NCBI RefSeq assembly: GCF_018310345.1
Contig: NZ_JAGXBY010000006.1
Coordinates: 43,223-107,222, forward strand
Direction: 5' to 3'
Source: Ornithinibacillus massiliensis
Lineage (GTDB): Bacteria; Bacillota; Bacilli; Bacillales; Amphibacillaceae
DNA length: 64,000 bases
Shown: positions 8,002-15,886 of the stretch, piece after piece
Position numbering within the stretch: the first letter of the stretch is position 1
How the letters are laid out: every line of letters starts with the position of its first letter
Position numbers and translations under genes: made by a program
The notes under the pieces: generated by a model
The model's database searches: none
What the model saw: the letters and a program-made list of their open reading frames with translations, nothing else
What the model was told of the DNA's origin: nothing

Positions 8002-9604
8002 TTGCAGAAAATTTCCTTACAATCCAAAATACTAGTGTTAATTGTTAGTTTAATTACGTTTATTACAATTTCTCTAATCGGTATTTTCGCCTATTTAGAA
8101 TCAAAGGATACAGAGAGGCATATTGGGGAGCGTGCTTTAAATGCCGCAACGACGATATCCATCATACCAACTGTAGTGGAAGCGTTTGAACTGGAAAATC
8201 CATCAGAGGTTCTCCAACCAATTGCGGAAGAAATTAGAGAGGTAATTGGGGCAGAGTTTATTGTGATTGGAAATGCAGATAGTATTCGCTATGCACATCC
8301 AGATAGAGAGAGAATTGGGGAACGGATGGTTGGTGGTGATAATGACCGAGCGTTAAACAATGGCGAATACTATATTTCCAAAGCAGATGGTAGTCTAGGT
8401 CCATCTCTAAGAGGAAAAGCTCCGGTTTTCAATCAGGATGGAGAAGTAGTTGGCATTATTTCTGTTGGATTTATGCTCGATGATATTCGAGCGATTATTT
8501 ATAATAGCTTACAAAAATTTAGTGGCTCGGCAGTAGTGATTATAGTGTTGGGGATAATTGGCAGTGTGATGCTTGCCCGTAATATACGAAAAGACACGTT
8601 TGGTCTAGAACCTTATCAAATAGCATCATTGTTTCAGGATAGAAGTGCTATTTTGTCATCGATAAAAGAAGGGATCATTGCAATAGATTCTCATGGTAGA
8701 ATTACGGTTATGAATGAATCTGCCCAGAAGATACTTGGATTAATAGATAATTATACGAATAAAAGAGTTGAAGAAGTGTTTCCTAATACTAAAATGTATG
8801 ACGTTTTAAAATCAGGGAAAGCAGTCAGAGATGATGAAATGGTGTTAAATAACCGCCTTGTAATTGTTAATCGAACACCAATATTGGATGAGAAGCAAAA
8901 CGTAGTTGGAGTGGTAGCGAGCTTTCGGGATAAGACGGAAATTAATGAAATGCTCAATACGTTATCAGAGGTAAGAAAATACTCAGAAGATCTAAGGGCA
9001 CAAACCCATGAGTATACGAATAAACTCTATGTTCTATCTGGACTGTTACAATTAGGGCATTATAAAGAAGCAATTGATCTAATTCAACTAGAATCAAGGG
9101 CAACGATTCATGCTAATAGAATATTAATGGAACAGATAAAGGACCGAACAATACAAGCAATATTGTTGGGCAAGATGGGGAAAGCATCGGAGAAGAAGGT
9201 TGAGTTTAAAGTAGATGGAAACAGTTATATAAGCGAGTTGCCGAAGCATATAGATATGGCCAAGATGATTTCCATTCTAGGAAATTTACTAGATAATGCA
9301 TTGGAGGCAGTGGAGAAAAAGGAAAAGAAAGAAGTTATTTTTTTTTGGGACAGATATAGGAGCGGATATTGTCTTCGAGATAGCGGATTCTGGTGATGGT
9401 GTACCAGATAAGGATGTACAAAAACTATTCGAACTAGGTTATTCCAGTAAGAATGATGTAGAAAGAGGATATGGTCTAGCCATTGTTAAGGATACGGTGA
9501 AGGAGCTAGGCGGTCAAATTGAAGTTCATAATCAACCAAGTGGGGGAGCGGTGTTTTCCGTATTTATTCCAAAACAAGGAAAATCGGGGGAAGAATATGA
9601 TTAA
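8002..9604 (+). pseudogene. CitA/DcuS-family sensor histidine kinase, frameshifted in a T tract
   Basis: Frame one (8002-9396) encodes an N-terminal membrane helix (about 8-32), a Cache-type extracytoplasmic domain (about 40-170), a second helix (about 175-193), a PAS domain (about 215-310) and the H-box with phospho-acceptor His336 in HEYTNK, then the N-box LGNLLDNALEA. It then runs out of frame in nine consecutive T at 9338-9346. The plus-one frame to 9604 restores the missing part: IADSGDG (G1) and GYGLAIVK (G2). With eight T the protein would be about 533 residues, normal for the family. So this is one gene with a one-base insertion: a real mutation, phase variation, slippage or a sequencing error. 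The start is a TTG after AGGGTGGTG. The receiver gene overlaps its end, and the kinase probably senses the acid carried by TctCBA. Confidence 0.85.
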
Positions 9605-10280
9605 TGTTGTCATAGTGGAAGATGATTTTCGAATCGCTAAAATTCATGAAGAGTTTATTGGGAAGGTTTCGGGCTTTCGGGTAGTAGGCAGAGCATTAAA
9701 TGGAGAGACAGCTATCCAGCTAATAGCTGAGAAGCGTGTAGATTTAGTAATTTTAGATGTCTACTTGCCAGATATTCTCGGAGCGAATCTAATAGATACG
9801 ATTCGAGAAACAAATTCACATATCGATTTTATTATGGTTACGGCGGCTACGGAAACAGAACTGGTGAGTGAAATCATTCGAAATGGCGTGTTTGACTATA
9901 TTATTAAGCCAGTAAAAATGGAACGGTTTATTGAGACATTACAACGCTACCGGGAAATGAAGGAAAACCTCGAGAGGAAAAAGGAGGTTGATCAATCATT
10001 TTTAGATAAGTACTTTGGCCACCAATCGGCTACGTTAGATCAGAAAGAAACTCCTAAAGGAATTGATCCATTAACATTAGAGAAGGTATCTGACATTATA
10101 AACACGTTAAAAGGGGGAATAACAGCAGAAGAGATGGGAGCCAAGATAGGTGCATCACGTACCACTGCTAGAAGATATTTAGAGTATCTAATTTCGGTAG
10201 GAGAAGTAGCGGCGGAATTAGAATATGGGATTGTGGGACGACCAGAAAGAAAATATCACGTAGTAAACAAAGGAGACTGA
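9597..10280 (+). CDS. CitB/DcuR-family response regulator
   Basis: A 227-residue regulator with a receiver domain (about 1-120). It has the acidic pocket EDD at 8-10, phospho-acceptor Asp54 in LVILDVYLPD, the switch Thr in MVTAAT and Lys in YIIKPVK. A linker leads to a helix-turn-helix at about 175-215 (TAEEMGAKIGASRTTARRYLEYL), typical of the CitB/DctR/DcuR group, not OmpR or LuxR. The ATG at 9597 overlaps the last codons of the kinase, so the pair is translationally coupled. The kinase frameshift would also affect that coupling. It likely activates the tctCBA operon that follows. Confidence 0.9.
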   Translation: MINVVIVEDDFRIAKIHEEFIGKVSGFRVVGRALNGETAIQLIAEKRVDLVILDVYLPDILGANLIDTIRETNSHIDFIMVTAATETELVSEIIRNGVFDYIIKPVKMERFIETLQRYREMKENLERKKEVDQSFLDKYFGHQSATLDQKETPKGIDPLTLEKVSDIINTLKGGITAEEMGAKIGASRTTARRYLEYLISVGEVAAELEYGIVGRPERKYHVVNKGD

Positions 10281-10301
10281 TTAATGCGACAGTCTCTTTT
10301 T
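10273..10301 (+). terminator. Terminator after the response regulator
   Basis: GAGACTG at 10273-10279 pairs with CAGTCTC at 10290-10296, followed by five T. The left arm overlaps the stop codon of the regulator gene. Confidence 0.7.
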
Positions 10302-10303
10302 CT

Positions 10304-10322
10304 GTGAACAAAATGAACAAAA
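10304..10322. promoter_or_regulatory. Direct repeat in the tctC promoter region
   Basis: TGAACAAAA occurs at 10304-10312 and again at 10314-10322, a 10-bp period that places both copies on the same DNA face. It is a candidate site for the adjacent response regulator; this is inference from position only. Confidence 0.4.
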
Positions 10323-10351
10323 TGTATTTTTTTGTTTTTTTATTCATTATT

Positions 10352-10367
10352 TTGAAAACGGTTACAT
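10352..10367. promoter_or_regulatory. Catabolite-responsive element (cre) upstream of tctC
   Basis: TTGAAAACGGTTACAT matches the Bacillus cre consensus WTGNAANCGNWNNCAW at every position. It lies about 70 bases before the tctC start, so CcpA repression of the transporter operon is likely. Confidence 0.75.
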
Positions 10368-10434
10368 TAGATTAGTAGTGAATTATAGTGGAAAATAAGC
10401 ACTGATTTTTCAGAATTTTAAGGGGGATATAAAT

Positions 10435-11439
10435 ATGAAGAAGTATTTAGCACTTTTCTCAATTGTTATCTTAATAACGATTCTTGCTGCTTGTTCGGCG
10501 AATAACACTTCTGGTGATAATGAATCGGGAGAGTTTGAGCCAGATAGAGCCATTGAAATGGTTGCACCAGCTGGAGCAGGTGGTGGCTGGGATACAACAG
10601 CAAGGATGGCTGCTAAAGTATTTAGTGAAGCAGGAATTATTGATGAAAGTATTGGCGTAATTAATAAGCCTGGTGGCGGTGGTGCTGTCGGTTGGGCATA
10701 TGTTGCAGGACAGGATGGAAGCAATCATCACTTATTTGTTGCTTCACCACCTATTATTCTAGTTCCATTAAACGGACAATCAGAATATGGTTATGATGAC
10801 TTCACACCGTTTGCTAATGTTATTGCCGATTATGGAGCGTTCGCTGTCCGAGCAGATGCACCATGGGATAACTTAAATGAATTATTTGAAGATATGAAAG
10901 CGGATCCAGAGAGTATTTCGGTAGTTGGAACATCCTCACCAGGTAGTATGGACCATATCCAATTCGTACAGATTGCCAAAGCAGCAGGTGTCGATATTAC
11001 AAAAATTAAATATGTTACCGACCCGGATGGCGTTGGGTTAACCCAGTTATTAAATGGTAGTGTTGAAGTATTTTCAACTGGTGTTGCGGAAACAGTAGAA
11101 CAAGTAAAAGCTGGAACTATTAAGGTTCTTGGTATTACGGCAGAAGAAAGATTATCTGGAGAAGTTCTAGAAGATTTTCCGACTGCGATGGAGCAAGGAA
11201 TTGACGCTTCATTTGTTAATTGGCGAGGGTTCTTTGGGCCACCAAATATGGGTGAGGAAGCAGTTGCTTACTATGAAGCAAAATTTAAGGAGTTAAGTGA
11301 ATCAGAGGAATTTGCTACTATTCGTCACCAATATGGATGGGATGAAATGTTCTTAGGTACGGAAGATTATAAGGCTTTCTTAGATGAGCAAAATGATACT
11401 GTTCAAATCTTATTAAATGAGTTAGGACTAGGTCAGTAA
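10435..11439 (+). CDS. tctC: Tripartite tricarboxylate transporter substrate-binding lipoprotein
   Basis: A 334-residue extracytoplasmic receptor of the Bug/TctC family. The N terminus is a lipoprotein signal ending in the lipobox LAAC, with Cys20 the lipidated residue. The mature protein has family features: a VAPAGAGGGWDTTAR segment, NKPGGGGAVGW, and PGSMDHI in the second lobe. It would capture a tricarboxylate, citrate-like or other carboxylate outside the membrane and pass it to TctBA. The gene follows a cre site and is separated from tctB by a hairpin, which fits higher expression of the receptor. The exact ligand cannot be read from sequence. Confidence 0.9.
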   Translation: MKKYLALFSIVILITILAACSANNTSGDNESGEFEPDRAIEMVAPAGAGGGWDTTARMAAKVFSEAGIIDESIGVINKPGGGGAVGWAYVAGQDGSNHHLFVASPPIILVPLNGQSEYGYDDFTPFANVIADYGAFAVRADAPWDNLNELFEDMKADPESISVVGTSSPGSMDHIQFVQIAKAAGVDITKIKYVTDPDGVGLTQLLNGSVEVFSTGVAETVEQVKAGTIKVLGITAEERLSGEVLEDFPTAMEQGIDASFVNWRGFFGPPNMGEEAVAYYEAKFKELSESEEFATIRHQYGWDEMFLGTEDYKAFLDEQNDTVQILLNELGLGQ

Positions 11440-11453
11440 AATAACCATTCTGT

Positions 11454-11483
11454 GAAGTCAATGATTCCCATGTCATTGACTTC
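11454..11483 (+). terminator. Intercistronic hairpin between tctC and tctB
   Basis: GAAGTCAATGA (11454-11464) and TCATTGACTTC (11473-11483) form a perfect 11-bp stem followed by a T-rich stretch. It probably acts as a partial terminator or as a 3' stabiliser for tctC mRNA. Confidence 0.75.
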
Positions 11484-11518
11484 CGTTTATTTTTTATTTT
11501 TATAGAGGTGGTGAAAGT

Positions 11519-11977
11519 ATGTTCAAAACATTAAACCAACGAGTAAGCCTGGTATTACTAGTGCTGGCCACTTTATATCTCATACTTGCTTATCAATTAC
11601 CTTCATTTTCCTATTCGATTGTCGATGCTGATGTAGTGCCAAAGGGATTAGGATTTTTATTGATTGCACTATCGATTGGGTTATTTTTTACGAAGGATTC
11701 CGAGACGGAGGAGCAAAAAGCACGTAGAAATATACCTAAAAAAGATATTGGGGTATTAATGGCTGTTTTCGCATTTGTATTCTTATATATATTCTTCTTA
11801 GAGATATTAGGATTTGTTGTAACAACCGCCATGTTTGTTTTTGGTTGTTCTTGGTTCTTAGGATATAAAAAACATCTTACGAATGGACTTGTAGCTATTT
11901 TGTTTCCTCTATTCATGTACCTTTTATTTACTAATTTTCTAAAGATAAATTTACCACAAGGAATATTGCCGTTCTAA
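11519..11977 (+). CDS. tctB: Tripartite tricarboxylate transporter small membrane subunit
   Basis: A 152-residue protein with four predicted membrane helices: about 8-26, 38-58, 77-100 and 115-145. A basic loop (about 62-76) follows the second helix. Size, topology and position between tctC and tctA identify it as TctB, the small subunit, whose sequence is poorly conserved across the family. Its role in transport is not well defined, but it is needed for activity in characterised systems. AGAGGTGG precedes the ATG at 11519, and the stop lies 12 bases before tctA. Confidence 0.85.
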   Translation: MFKTLNQRVSLVLLVLATLYLILAYQLPSFSYSIVDADVVPKGLGFLLIALSIGLFFTKDSETEEQKARRNIPKKDIGVLMAVFAFVFLYIFFLEILGFVVTTAMFVFGCSWFLGYKKHLTNGLVAILFPLFMYLLFTNFLKINLPQGILPF

Positions 11978-11989
11978 AGGAGGGAGCAT

Positions 11990-13486
11990 ATGGGATCGAT
12001 TGAAGGTATTTTAGCTGGTTTTCAAGTAGCGTTAAGTCTTGAAGGAATTATGTTTGTTTTAATAGGGGTCCTTGTTGGAACATTTATTGGTATGCTACCT
12101 GGTCTCGGACCAATTAGTGCCATTGCGGTTATGATTCCAATAACATTTGGAATGGATCCAGCTCCAGCCCTTGTCATGATGGCGGGCGTCTATTATGGTG
12201 CGATATTTGGTGGCTCTACTTCCTCCATCTTATTAAACGCACCAGGTGTATCTGGGGCGGTTGCAACATCTTTTGATGGGTATCCAATGGCACAGCAAGG
12301 AAAAGCTGGAAAAGCATTAGCGATTGCAGCTGTTTCCTCCTTCGTTGGAGGTACAATTAGTGTTGTACTATTAATGATCTTTGCACCGGTCCTTTCAAGT
12401 GTAGCGATATCATTTGATCCGCCTGCTTATTTTGCATTAATGTTCTTAGGTCTAACCGCTATTACTAGTCTGTCAGAAGGATCCACTATTAAGGCGTTAA
12501 TTTCAGCTGTAATTGGCTTTATGGTTGTGACGATTGGAATTGATGCACAAACAGGGACACAACGCTTTACATTTGGAAATGTTAATTTACTAGAAGGGAT
12601 TGACTTTTTAGTTATTGCTCTTGGACTATTTGCACTTGCTGAGGTTTGTACACTCATTATTAAGCGGAAGGATTTATCCTTTGATAATAAACATAAGCTA
12701 GGAAGTCTAAAGATTACGAAACAAGAATTTAAAGAGATGAAAGGACCGATGACGAGACAATCTTTTCTAGGCTTTGTTCTCGGTGTTCTACCAGGCGCAG
12801 GAGCAACGATTGCTTCCTTCATCGGTTATATTACTGAAAAACGTCTTTCTAAAAAGCCGGAAGAGTTTGGAAAGGGTTCGGTCAGAGGTCTCTCAGCACC
12901 AGAGACAGCGAATAACGCAGCAACAAGTGGGGCGTTTGTTCCTTTATTAAGTTTAGGAATTCCCGGTTCGGGTACGACTGCAGTTATGCTAGGTGCTTTT
13001 CTAGTTTTGAATGTTCAACCAGGACCACTGTTAATGACCGATCGTCCAGAGATTTTTTGGGGCATTATTGCTAGTATGTATGTCGGTAATGTATTTCTAT
13101 TAATCTTAAATCTACCATTGATTCCGTACATCTCTAAAATACTAAAAATACCACGCCCATTACTAATATCCTTGGTCATCATGTTTAGTATTATTGGGGT
13201 GTATGCAATTAGTTTTAATACCTTTGATTTGTATATGCTGCTTTTATTTGGGGTTATTGGATTCTTAATGCGACTATTCTCCTTCCCCGCACCACCGTTT
13301 ATTCTAGCATTTATATTAGGTGGTATGATGGAGCAAGCATTTAGACAATCATTAACCATTTCTAACGGAAGCTATATGGTCTTTGTCAATAGCCCGATAG
13401 CGTTAACGTTATTAATCTTTGGTTTATTATCATTCTTGTTCCCAATCATAGGACATTTTCGTCGTAAACGGAAAGAAGTAAGCTAG
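11990..13486 (+). CDS. tctA: Tripartite tricarboxylate transporter large membrane subunit
   Basis: The 498-residue large permease has about twelve membrane segments. Family motifs include GTFIGMLPGLGPISAIA near residues 28-44, YYGAIFGGSTSSILLNAPG at about 68-86, and in the second half VLGVLPGAGATIASF and LGIPGSGTTAVMLGAF. The two halves look like an internal repeat, as is usual in TctA. It would form the sodium- or proton-driven pathway that accepts substrate from TctC. A clear AAAGGAGGG site precedes the ATG. The operon ends with the long-loop hairpin at 13507-13576. Confidence 0.93.
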   Translation: MGSIEGILAGFQVALSLEGIMFVLIGVLVGTFIGMLPGLGPISAIAVMIPITFGMDPAPALVMMAGVYYGAIFGGSTSSILLNAPGVSGAVATSFDGYPMAQQGKAGKALAIAAVSSFVGGTISVVLLMIFAPVLSSVAISFDPPAYFALMFLGLTAITSLSEGSTIKALISAVIGFMVVTIGIDAQTGTQRFTFGNVNLLEGIDFLVIALGLFALAEVCTLIIKRKDLSFDNKHKLGSLKITKQEFKEMKGPMTRQSFLGFVLGVLPGAGATIASFIGYITEKRLSKKPEEFGKGSVRGLSAPETANNAATSGAFVPLLSLGIPGSGTTAVMLGAFLVLNVQPGPLLMTDRPEIFWGIIASMYVGNVFLLILNLPLIPYISKILKIPRPLLISLVIMFSIIGVYAISFNTFDLYMLLLFGVIGFLMRLFSFPAPPFILAFILGGMMEQAFRQSLTISNGSYMVFVNSPIALTLLIFGLLSFLFPIIGHFRRKRKEVS

Positions 13487-13506
13487 GGGGGGTTACTCCC
13501 TATTAT

Positions 13507-13576
13507 AAAGCTCCTTATGGCGCTAGACCGAAAGTAAGATCAAGCTTTTAGGGTTGTAGTGTCTAAGGAGCTTTTT
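13507..13576 (+). terminator. Terminator of the tct operon
   Basis: AAAGCTCCTTA (13507-13517) pairs with TAAGGAGCTTT (13564-13574) across a 46-base loop, and the right arm continues into T residues. The long loop may hold further structure. Confidence 0.6.
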
Positions 13577-13688
13577 ACATAGTTGTCGAATAATAAATGG
13601 AAAACTTTATCTTTTCAAAAAAATAGTCCCATTATATTACGAGTACGTGTATCATAGTAATCAAAAGAGTTACGAGGAGGATGCCAAA

Positions 13689-14402
13689 ATGAAACCGTTA
13701 ATTGGTGTGATTACTTCGACAGACCTTGATGGAGATGTGTATTATGAAGGAAAAGATAATGTGAATGCTATTTTAAAAGCTGGTGGAGTCCCAATATTAC
13801 TTCCTTACTATGAGCAGGAGGAGGATTTAACAGCGATTGCAGGGATGATAGATGGGCTTTATGCAACAGGCGGATACGATATTGATCCAACTCTGTTTGG
13901 AGAAGAACCACATCCAAATCTAGGAACAATTTTACCAGAACGAGATACATTTGAAATATCGATCATGAAGAAAATGCTGGAGTTGGAAAAACCGATTCTT
14001 GGGGTTTGTCGTGGAAGTCAAACATTAAATATTGCACTAGGTGGGGATATGTATCAGGATATTTATGCACAAATTCCAAGTACGTTACTACAGCACCGGC
14101 AGAATGCGCCGAAATACCACGGCTCCCATTTTGTTGAGGTTAAAGAGGGTTCCCTTTTGCATCGCTTAACAGGTGAGACGAAACTAAGGGTAAATAGTAG
14201 ACATCATCAAGCAAATCGAAACGTACCCAATCCGCTTCAAATTAGTGCAACCGCCGGTGACGGTGTTATCGAAGCAATCGAAAGCACAGAACACCAGTTC
14301 GCCCTTGCGCTGCAGTGGCATCCAGAAAATATGTTTATGGCGAATGACACGCCCTCCGCGGCAATATTTAAGGGATTTATTTCCGCTTGTAAGCAAAACT
14401 AG
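13689..14402 (+). CDS. Class I glutamine-amidotransferase-like hydrolase (peptidase C26, PuuD-like)
   Basis: A 237-residue enzyme of the gamma-glutamyl-gamma-aminobutyrate hydrolase family. The nucleophile is Cys107 in GVCRGSQ, and the other catalytic residues are His211 and Glu213 in QWHPEN. ATGGYDIDPTLFGE and SRHHQ are family signatures. It cleaves gamma-glutamyl amides, releasing glutamate; the natural substrate here is unknown. The ATG at 13689 follows GAGGAGG; the longer frame from 13647 adds an implausible N-terminal tail. Its position before an M19 dipeptidase suggests use of peptide or gamma-glutamyl compounds as amino-acid sources. Confidence 0.88.
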   Translation: MKPLIGVITSTDLDGDVYYEGKDNVNAILKAGGVPILLPYYEQEEDLTAIAGMIDGLYATGGYDIDPTLFGEEPHPNLGTILPERDTFEISIMKKMLELEKPILGVCRGSQTLNIALGGDMYQDIYAQIPSTLLQHRQNAPKYHGSHFVEVKEGSLLHRLTGETKLRVNSRHHQANRNVPNPLQISATAGDGVIEAIESTEHQFALALQWHPENMFMANDTPSAAIFKGFISACKQN

Positions 14403-14543
14403 GCATTTACTTGTCTTAAGTGAATGCGGTAGTGTTTCCATTGCTGGGAGGGAAAATGTTTATGTTTTTTTCTGTTAAGATAAAACTAAGCATGCTATAA
14501 AGGGAGTATGTAATATTTTCTATATGGAGAAAGGATTATTAAA

Positions 14544-15497
14544 TTGAATATAATCGATACCCATTGTGACGCTTTATTAAAAATACAATATTCCAAAAGA
14601 CAATATGATAAAAAACTACTTCAGTTTAAGGACGCACAGGAGTTAAATACTAATCTTGGATTTCTTAAAAAAGGAAAGGTGAAGGTACAGTTTTTTGCTA
14701 TTTTTATTATGCCGGACATTCCTGTCGAAGCAAAATGGCAGCATGCCCTTGAGCAAATTGATATTTTTCATACCGATATTCTTGAACCAAATCCAGAGAT
14801 GAAGCATATTAAAGAGTGGCAAGATATAAAGAAGTTAAAAAATGGAGAAATCGGTGCAGTATTAACACTCGAGGGTGCAGATGCTTTTGGTAGTGATTTA
14901 GCAAAGCTCCGATTACTTTACCGTTTAGGTGTCATGTCCATTGGTCTTACATGGAATAATGCTAATTTATGTGCCGATGGTGTGGAAGAACCTAGAGGTG
15001 CGGGCCTAACTGCATTTGGTAAAGAGGTTGTCCAATTAAATAATGAGCACGGTGTATTGACAGATGTATCCCATTTATCTGTTAAAGCCTTTTGGGATGT
15101 AATGGAACTAGCAAAATATCCAATAGCAAGTCATTCCAATGCTTATAGCCTCTGCCCACATCCTCGTAATTTAAATGATGAACAGATTAAAGCGATGTTT
15201 GAACGAAATGCGATGATTGATGTTGTATTTTGGCCTCCTTTTATTAACCATGAGCGCCAAGATGGGAGTATAGAAGATTTAATTCGTCATATTGACTATC
15301 TATGTGAGCTCGGTGGCGTAAGGAACATCGGGCTTGGATCAGACTTTGATGGTATCTCATCCTTTATCACAGATTTAGAGGACGCCTCGAAATATCAAAA
15401 TCTAATAAATGACTTATTAAAGTACTATTCAGAGGAAGAAGTAAAAGGTTTTGCCTACCTAAATTTTATTAATCAATATGTGAATGTAATTGATTAA
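14544..15497 (+). CDS. Membrane-dipeptidase-type peptidase M19
   Basis: This 317-residue protein is a renal-dipeptidase-like zinc enzyme. Visible family features are IDTHCDAL (metal-binding HxD near the N terminus), the bridging Glu in LTLEGADAFG, SHSNAYSL and GLGSDFDG near the C terminus. It hydrolyses dipeptides in the cytoplasm; no signal peptide is seen. It starts at a TTG (14544) with AAAGGA upstream. It follows the C26 amidase gene by 141 bases and may belong to the same transcript. Bacterial relatives also include dehydropeptidases and D-amino acid-containing dipeptide hydrolases. Confidence 0.88.
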   Translation: MNIIDTHCDALLKIQYSKRQYDKKLLQFKDAQELNTNLGFLKKGKVKVQFFAIFIMPDIPVEAKWQHALEQIDIFHTDILEPNPEMKHIKEWQDIKKLKNGEIGAVLTLEGADAFGSDLAKLRLLYRLGVMSIGLTWNNANLCADGVEEPRGAGLTAFGKEVVQLNNEHGVLTDVSHLSVKAFWDVMELAKYPIASHSNAYSLCPHPRNLNDEQIKAMFERNAMIDVVFWPPFINHERQDGSIEDLIRHIDYLCELGGVRNIGLGSDFDGISSFITDLEDASKYQNLINDLLKYYSEEEVKGFAYLNFINQYVNVID

Positions 15498-15540
15498 TGT
15501 AGAGTGTCTACATAGAATAAATGACTTAGTGTTGTGCTGG

Positions 15541-15700
15541 ACGTACCTGATTCGCGGGTAGAAGAGGCTGATTGGCAGAAGGGAGCGCATGTCCTGTAGG
15601 AGGGTGAGGTTCATCCGCGGGTACATGGGCCCACTCCGCGAGTACATGGGCCTAAAGCGGAAGAAGATGAACCCACCCCACCCACCCAAACTCTTCTCAC
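15541..15700. repeat. Degenerate GC-rich intergenic repeat (GCGGGTACATGGGCC type)
   Basis: The 389-base gap between the M19 and asparagine synthetase genes holds two clear copies of a motif reading CCGCGGGTACATGGGCC, the second with GCGAG, plus weaker copies such as TTCGCGGGTAGAAGAGGC. The composition is much richer in G and C than the flanks. It resembles the array at 25520-25760. Its function is unknown; the open frame on the minus strand is repeat translation only. Confidence 0.55.
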
Positions 15701-15886
15701 ATGCCAACCCCCCCAACAAATTAACCAAATCCAAATCTTTTCATGCATAGAAAACCCTTCCAATCATATAATATTAAGTTGTTTGTCATGTACGTTTATT
15801 TGTTTGCATATGATGATATGTGGCCTATTTTTCCTGATAACAGGGAAAATACCGGTGCAATTAATTCATTAGGAGTGAATGCAGCG

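Noticed and set aside
15743..15886. N-terminal extension of the asparagine synthetase
   Set aside because: The catalytic Cys must be residue 2, so the start is at 15887; the extension has no ribosome site.
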